In this document: positions 60,424 through 64,000 of the stretch, in pieces | Layout of the letters: the number at the start of each line of letters is the position of its first letter | How positions within the stretch are numbered: position 1 is the stretch's first letter | DNA from: CAYNRA01 sp046293395 | GTDB taxonomy: Bacteria; Bacteroidota; Bacteroidia; Cytophagales; Spirosomataceae | Length of the DNA: 64,000 nucleotides | NCBI GenBank assembly: GCA_046293395.1 | Contig: JBKBOU010000003.1 | Location: forward strand, 1-64,000 | Direction: 5' to 3' | Translations under genes and position numbers: made by a program | The notes under the pieces: generated by a model | Seen by the model: only the letters and a program-made list of their open reading frames with translations | What the model was told of the DNA's origin: nothing | The model's database searches: none

Positions 60424-60843
60424 TTATGCTTGGTAATCTCTTCGAACAATAAACTTGGTTTTAACTGGTAACTTTTGAGCAGCTAAACGAAGTGCCTCTT
60501 TGGCTAATTCCAAAGATACGCCGCTAGCTTCAAACAAGATTGTACCTGGATAAATATTGGCAACCCAATACTCAGGAGCACCCTTTCCTTTACCCATACG
60601 AACCTCGAGAGGTTTTTTGGTGATTGGATTATCAGGGAAAATACGGATCCAAACTTGGCCTTCACGTTTCATTGCACGTGTAACCCCGATACGGGCAGCT
60701 TCAATTTGGCGAGAAGTAATCCGGCCTGGCTCAAGTGACTTAATTGCGAAAGAACCAAACGCAATCTCATGACCTCTTGATGCAATACCCTTTATTCTAC
60801 CTTTTTGTGACTTACGAAACTTAGTTCTTCTTGGTTGTAACAT
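60424..60843 (-). CDS. rplP: Ribosomal protein L16
   Basis: 139 residues from the ATG at 60843 (MLQPRRTKFRKSQKGR). The frame is open for 12 more codons upstream but these are not conserved. PDNPITKKPLEVRMGKGKG block is present. Confidence 0.98.
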   Translation of the reverse strand: MLQPRRTKFRKSQKGRIKGIASRGHEIAFGSFAIKSLEPGRITSRQIEAARIGVTRAMKREGQVWIRIFPDNPITKKPLEVRMGKGKGAPEYWVANIYPGTILFEASGVSLELAKEALRLAAQKLPVKTKFIVRRDYQA

Positions 60844-60893
60844 AACAGTAATGTATTTTAGAGGGAAACCCTCAACCAAGATAAGCGACTAGC

Positions 60894-61673
60894 TTACCTT
60901 TTGTTATTGTTGTTAGAATTGTTATTACTACGTTTACGTTTCTTATTGCGGTCATCGCCTGATGAGCGTTCGTTGCGATTGAAACTTCCACGTTTGCTTT
61001 CAGATTTTTCAGCTGCAGCTACTTCACCGCTCGGAGTTAAATCTCTGCGACCATATACCTCACCTTTAAAAATCCAAACTTTGATTCCAATGATACCATA
61101 CACCGTCAACGACTCAGAAATTGCGTAATCGATGTCAGCACGTAATGTATGAAGTGGAATTCTACCTTCTTTGTACATCTCAGTTCTAGCCATTTCCGCT
61201 CCACCAAGGCGACCAGAAAGTTTCACTTTGATACCTTGAGCACCTGCACGAACAGCCGTTTGAATTGCTTGTTTCATTGCGCGTCTGTAAGAAACACGAG
61301 CACGAAGTTGTTGTGCGATTGTTTCGCCTACTAACTTAGCGTCAATTTCAGGACGTTTGATCTCAAAAATATTGATTTGTACGTCTTTACCTGTAAGCTT
61401 CTTTAATTCTTCACGAATTTTATCAACCTCACTTCCACCTTTACCAATCACAACACCTGGACGTGCAGTGTGGATTGTCAGTGTAATTCTTTTAAGAGTT
61501 CGCTCAATTACGATACGAGATACAGAACCCTTTGGAATTCTGGCACCTAGGTATTTACGAATTTTATCGTCTTCTACGAGTTTCTCAGCGAAATTCTTTC
61601 CACCATACCAGCTAGATTCCCATCCTCTGATATAGCCAAGTCTAAGACCTATAGGATTTACTTTTTGTCCCAT
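60894..61673 (-). CDS. rpsC: Ribosomal protein S3 with basic Asn-rich tail
   Basis: 259 residues; KH domain motif VVIGKGGSEVDKI and S3 C-domain (RTEMYKEGRIPLHTLRADIDYA). After about residue 215 there is a low-complexity tail, first charged (SESKRGSFNRNERSSGDDR), then Asn/Lys-rich to the end; E. coli S3 has 233 residues. Confidence 0.98.
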   Translation of the reverse strand: MGQKVNPIGLRLGYIRGWESSWYGGKNFAEKLVEDDKIRKYLGARIPKGSVSRIVIERTLKRITLTIHTARPGVVIGKGGSEVDKIREELKKLTGKDVQINIFEIKRPEIDAKLVGETIAQQLRARVSYRRAMKQAIQTAVRAGAQGIKVKLSGRLGGAEMARTEMYKEGRIPLHTLRADIDYAISESLTVYGIIGIKVWIFKGEVYGRRDLTPSGEVAAAEKSESKRGSFNRNERSSGDDRNKKRKRSNNNSNNNNKR

Positions 61674-61704
61674 TTTGTAACTATATTAATGATTACAGTG
61701 ATTA

Positions 61705-62088
61705 TTATTCAGCTGGTGCTGTTTCAATATTTTCAGTTGCCGCACCTGCTTTACTATCCACAATGATAGTTAAATGGTGAGAACGCTTACGTACGCGGTA
61801 GGCACGTCCTTGAGGAGCGGGTCTCAAACGCTTTAACATACGGCCACCATCTACAAAGATGCTTTTCACGTATAAGTTAGCTTCCTCTACTTTCTGGTCT
61901 TCATTTAAGTTTTGCCAGTTAGCAATAGCAGACATCAATACCTTCTTCATTACTGGTGCTGCTGCTTGGCTTTGGAAACTCAAAATACCTAAAGCTTGTC
62001 CTACTTGCTTACCTCTGATTAAGTCAGCTACTAACCGTACTTTACGAGGCGACGTAGGGTAATCGTTTAATCTTGCTTTTGCTTCCAT
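61705..62088 (-). CDS. rplV: Ribosomal protein L22
   Basis: 127 residues; SPRKVRLVADLIRGK near the start and the tunnel loop DGGRMLKRLRPAPQGRAYRVRKR, whose Met-Lys-Arg region lines the exit tunnel. Short Ala/Glu-rich C-terminal extension. Confidence 0.98.
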   Translation of the reverse strand: MEAKARLNDYPTSPRKVRLVADLIRGKQVGQALGILSFQSQAAAPVMKKVLMSAIANWQNLNEDQKVEEANLYVKSIFVDGGRMLKRLRPAPQGRAYRVRKRSHHLTIIVDSKAGAATENIETAPAE

Positions 62089-62133
62089 TTCAATTAATGA
62101 TTATCATCAAAATCTGTAAACACAGATTCAATA

Positions 62134-62412
62134 TTATCTTTTACCTTTATCCTTTTTATTTACGTGACCTCTGAAGTTACGTGTTGGTGCAAACTCACCT
62201 AATTTATGTCCAACCATGTTGTCTGTTACATACACAGGGATAAACTTGTTACCATTGTGTACAGCAAACGTATGACCGATAAAGTCAGGTGAAATCATAG
62301 AGCGTCTTGACCAAGTCTTAATCACTGTTTTCTTACCTGATCCATTCATCGCTTCCACCTTGTTCTCAAGGCGAAAATCAATATAAGGTCCTTTTTTTAA
62401 CGAACGAGCCAT
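62134..62412 (-). CDS. rpsS: Ribosomal protein S19
   Basis: 92 residues; starts MARSLKKGPYID and keeps TWSRRSMISPDFIGHTFAVHNG. Eleven bp after rplB. Confidence 0.98.
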   Translation of the reverse strand: MARSLKKGPYIDFRLENKVEAMNGSGKKTVIKTWSRRSMISPDFIGHTFAVHNGNKFIPVYVTDNMVGHKLGEFAPTRNFRGHVNKKDKGKR

Positions 62413-62423
62413 TTATAAATCGT

Positions 62424-63248
62424 TTATTTTGTTCTACGTGAAATTATCAAGCGATTAGAATATTTGTTCTTGTTTCTAGTCTTTTTACCTTTTGCTAAAA
62501 GACCTTTTCTCGAACGAGGATGACCCCCTGAGGATCTACCTTCACCACCACCCATCGGGTGATCAACTGGGTTCATTGCAACCCCACGAACTCTAGGTGA
62601 AATACCTAACCAACGACTACGACCAGCTTTTCCAAGTGTAACGTTCATGTGATCAGGGTTTGAAACTGAACCCACCGTTGCTACACATTTAGCAAGCACC
62701 AATCTCATTTCACCAGAAGGCATTTTCAACGTTACATATTTCCCGTCCTTAGCCAATAACTGTGCATACGTTCCAGCACTTCTAGCCATCTGAGCACCTT
62801 TTCCTGGGTGTAACTCAATGTTGTGCACAATTGTACCCAATGGAATATTTGAAAGAGGAAGTGAGTTTCCAATCTCTGGAGCTACGCTTTCACCGGCAAT
62901 CAGCTTTTGACCTACGGACAAACCTTGAGGAGCAAGGATGTATCTTTTCTCACCATCTGTATATTGTACTAAAGCGATACGAGCTGAACGGTTTGGGTCA
63001 TACTCAATTGTAAGTACTTCACAAGCGATTTCTCTTTTATCTCTTTTGAAATCAATAATACGGTATCTTCTTTTGTGACCACCACCGATATATCTCGCTG
63101 TACGGTGTCCCTCGTTGTTACGACCACCTGTACGTTTGATGGTTGTAGTCAAACTTTTCTCTGGCTTACTTGCTGTAATATCCGAGAAGTCTGGCGCTAT
63201 TCTATGACGTTGACCAGGGGTTGTCGGTTTTAATTTTTTTACTGCCAT
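62424..63248 (-). CDS. rplB: Ribosomal protein L2
   Basis: 274 residues, near-universal length. RNA-binding blocks and the C-terminal GVAMNPVDHPMGGGEGR motif (peptidyl transferase region) are intact, including the conserved His. Confidence 0.98.
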   Translation of the reverse strand: MAVKKLKPTTPGQRHRIAPDFSDITASKPEKSLTTTIKRTGGRNNEGHRTARYIGGGHKRRYRIIDFKRDKREIACEVLTIEYDPNRSARIALVQYTDGEKRYILAPQGLSVGQKLIAGESVAPEIGNSLPLSNIPLGTIVHNIELHPGKGAQMARSAGTYAQLLAKDGKYVTLKMPSGEMRLVLAKCVATVGSVSNPDHMNVTLGKAGRSRWLGISPRVRGVAMNPVDHPMGGGEGRSSGGHPRSRKGLLAKGKKTRNKNKYSNRLIISRRTK

Positions 63249-63307
63249 TTGTGTTCAATTTGCAGTTGCGACGAACGCAACTATACTTGTAAATTTATAA
63301 TGTTTAA

Positions 63308-63595
63308 TTATAATTCAGCATAAAAGTCAATTAGTTCACCCGCTTTGAGAGTGACAAATGCCTTTTTAATTGTTGCAGTACGACCTGAAGTCATCTTAGT
63401 TTTGGTCATGCGTGACTTTGTCTTTCCGATTTGGCGGATAGTGTTCACTTCTGCAACTGAAACGCCGTACATCTTTTCGACTGCCTTAGCAATCTGGATT
63501 TTATTCGCGTTTACATCTACTTCGAACGCATACTTGCCTTGTGTATTCAAGCCTTGCGTTTTTTCAGTGATGATTGGTTTTTTTAATACGCTCAT
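63308..63595 (-). CDS. rplW: Ribosomal protein L23
   Basis: 95 residues; PIITEKTQGLNTQGKYAFEV at the start. Trigger-factor and SRP docking site at the tunnel exit. Confidence 0.97.
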   Translation of the reverse strand: MSVLKKPIITEKTQGLNTQGKYAFEVDVNANKIQIAKAVEKMYGVSVAEVNTIRQIGKTKSRMTKTKMTSGRTATIKKAFVTLKAGELIDFYAEL

Positions 63596-63628
63596 GATTA
63601 ATTACTTTAGTTCGTTTGTCGATTTACA

Positions 63629-64000
63629 TTAGCTAAGGATAGACTCAATCACTGGAAGTGCGCTTTCAGATATAATCACTTTTTCAGCGTTTACAATCTC
63701 ATACGTACTCACTTGTGCAGCTGTTGTTACCTTTGTCTTTGGAATATTTCTACTCGACAAATAAACAGTTTCATTGAACTCTGGCGTCAACAAAATAGTC
63801 TTAACTCCGCTCAATGACAAATTGCCAAGGAACCCGATATATGATTTTGTTTTCGCTACGTCAAAAGAAAAATCTTCCACTACTAGAATGTTTCCTTCTG
63901 CAGCACGAACTGAAAGAGCTGATTTACGAGCTAACTCTTTCACCTTTTTGTTCAACTTGAAGCTGTAATCTCTTGGAGTAGGACCGAATACACGACCACC
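63629..64000 (-). CDS. rplD: Ribosomal protein L4, C-terminal part (5' end cut by window)
   Basis: The frame runs to the window edge. The edge codons give GGRVFGPTPRDYSFKLNKKV, the core motif of L4, followed by the C-terminal domain. About 124 codons including the stop are present; the start and probably the first 80-90 residues lie outside the window. Preceding S10-operon genes (rplC, rpsJ) would be expected beyond the edge. Confidence 0.96.
   Translation of the reverse strand, partial: GGRVFGPTPRDYSFKLNKKVKELARKSALSVRAAEGNILVVEDFSFDVAKTKSYIGFLGNLSLSGVKTILLTPEFNETVYLSSRNIPKTKVTTAAQVSTYEIVNAEKVIISESALPVIESILS

Overview
The window is a chromosomal piece of a Bacteroidota bacterium, most likely Cytophagales-like. 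The signs are several perfect or near-perfect TAnnTTTG promoter elements (the Bacteroidota -7 box), few Shine-Dalgarno-like sites, an OmpL-like porin, a secreted S9 peptidase, a MarR-YceI pair, MenA (menaquinone respiration), a CarB without its regulatory domain, and the standard S10-spc-alpha ribosomal gene order. No rRNA, tRNA, CRISPR array, transposase or integrase was seen. Coding density is high and most genes are housekeeping.

Layout. 1-756: C-terminal part of an M3 metallopeptidase. 846-6258: potassium locus with a small membrane protein, a KdpD-like kinase lacking the usual N-terminal KdpD domain, KdpE, a Kup transporter and an outer-membrane porin. Both the kinase gene and kup have a TTTATA-N5-TTTAYA direct repeat upstream, like the KdpE site of E. 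coli, so KdpDE seems wired to Kup rather than to a Kdp ATPase. 6258-11127: a 4.2 kb AT-rich segment lying between two 339-bp direct repeats that carry the 3' part of rpe and its terminator. It encodes a secreted caspase-family protein, a secreted PPC-domain protein and an Xre-type regulator. 10858-14643: intact rpe, S9 peptidase, FrnE-like DsbA protein. 15168-25180: desaturase, glutathione peroxidase, MenA, TPR protein, Maf, MarR-YceI, lipoprotein hydrolase, secreted propeller protein, ROK regulator. 25261-33936: pyrB-nuoC-phosphoesterase, an unknown secreted protein, a PAS kinase with a REC-CRP response regulator, a Tat lipoprotein, a DAACS symporter. 34074-44060: malic enzyme, flippase, large hybrid kinase, rsmA-mgtE-dtd. 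44156-49613 (minus): carB, rqcH, ppx. 49693-64000 (minus): the S10-spc-alpha cluster from rplD (cut by the window edge) to rplQ.

The strongest candidates for something undescribed are the repeat-flanked caspase/PPC/Xre cassette, the KdpDE-Kup regulon with its conserved boxes, and a pair of terminator-like hairpins plus a 14-bp palindrome between rpsD and rpoA inside the alpha operon.
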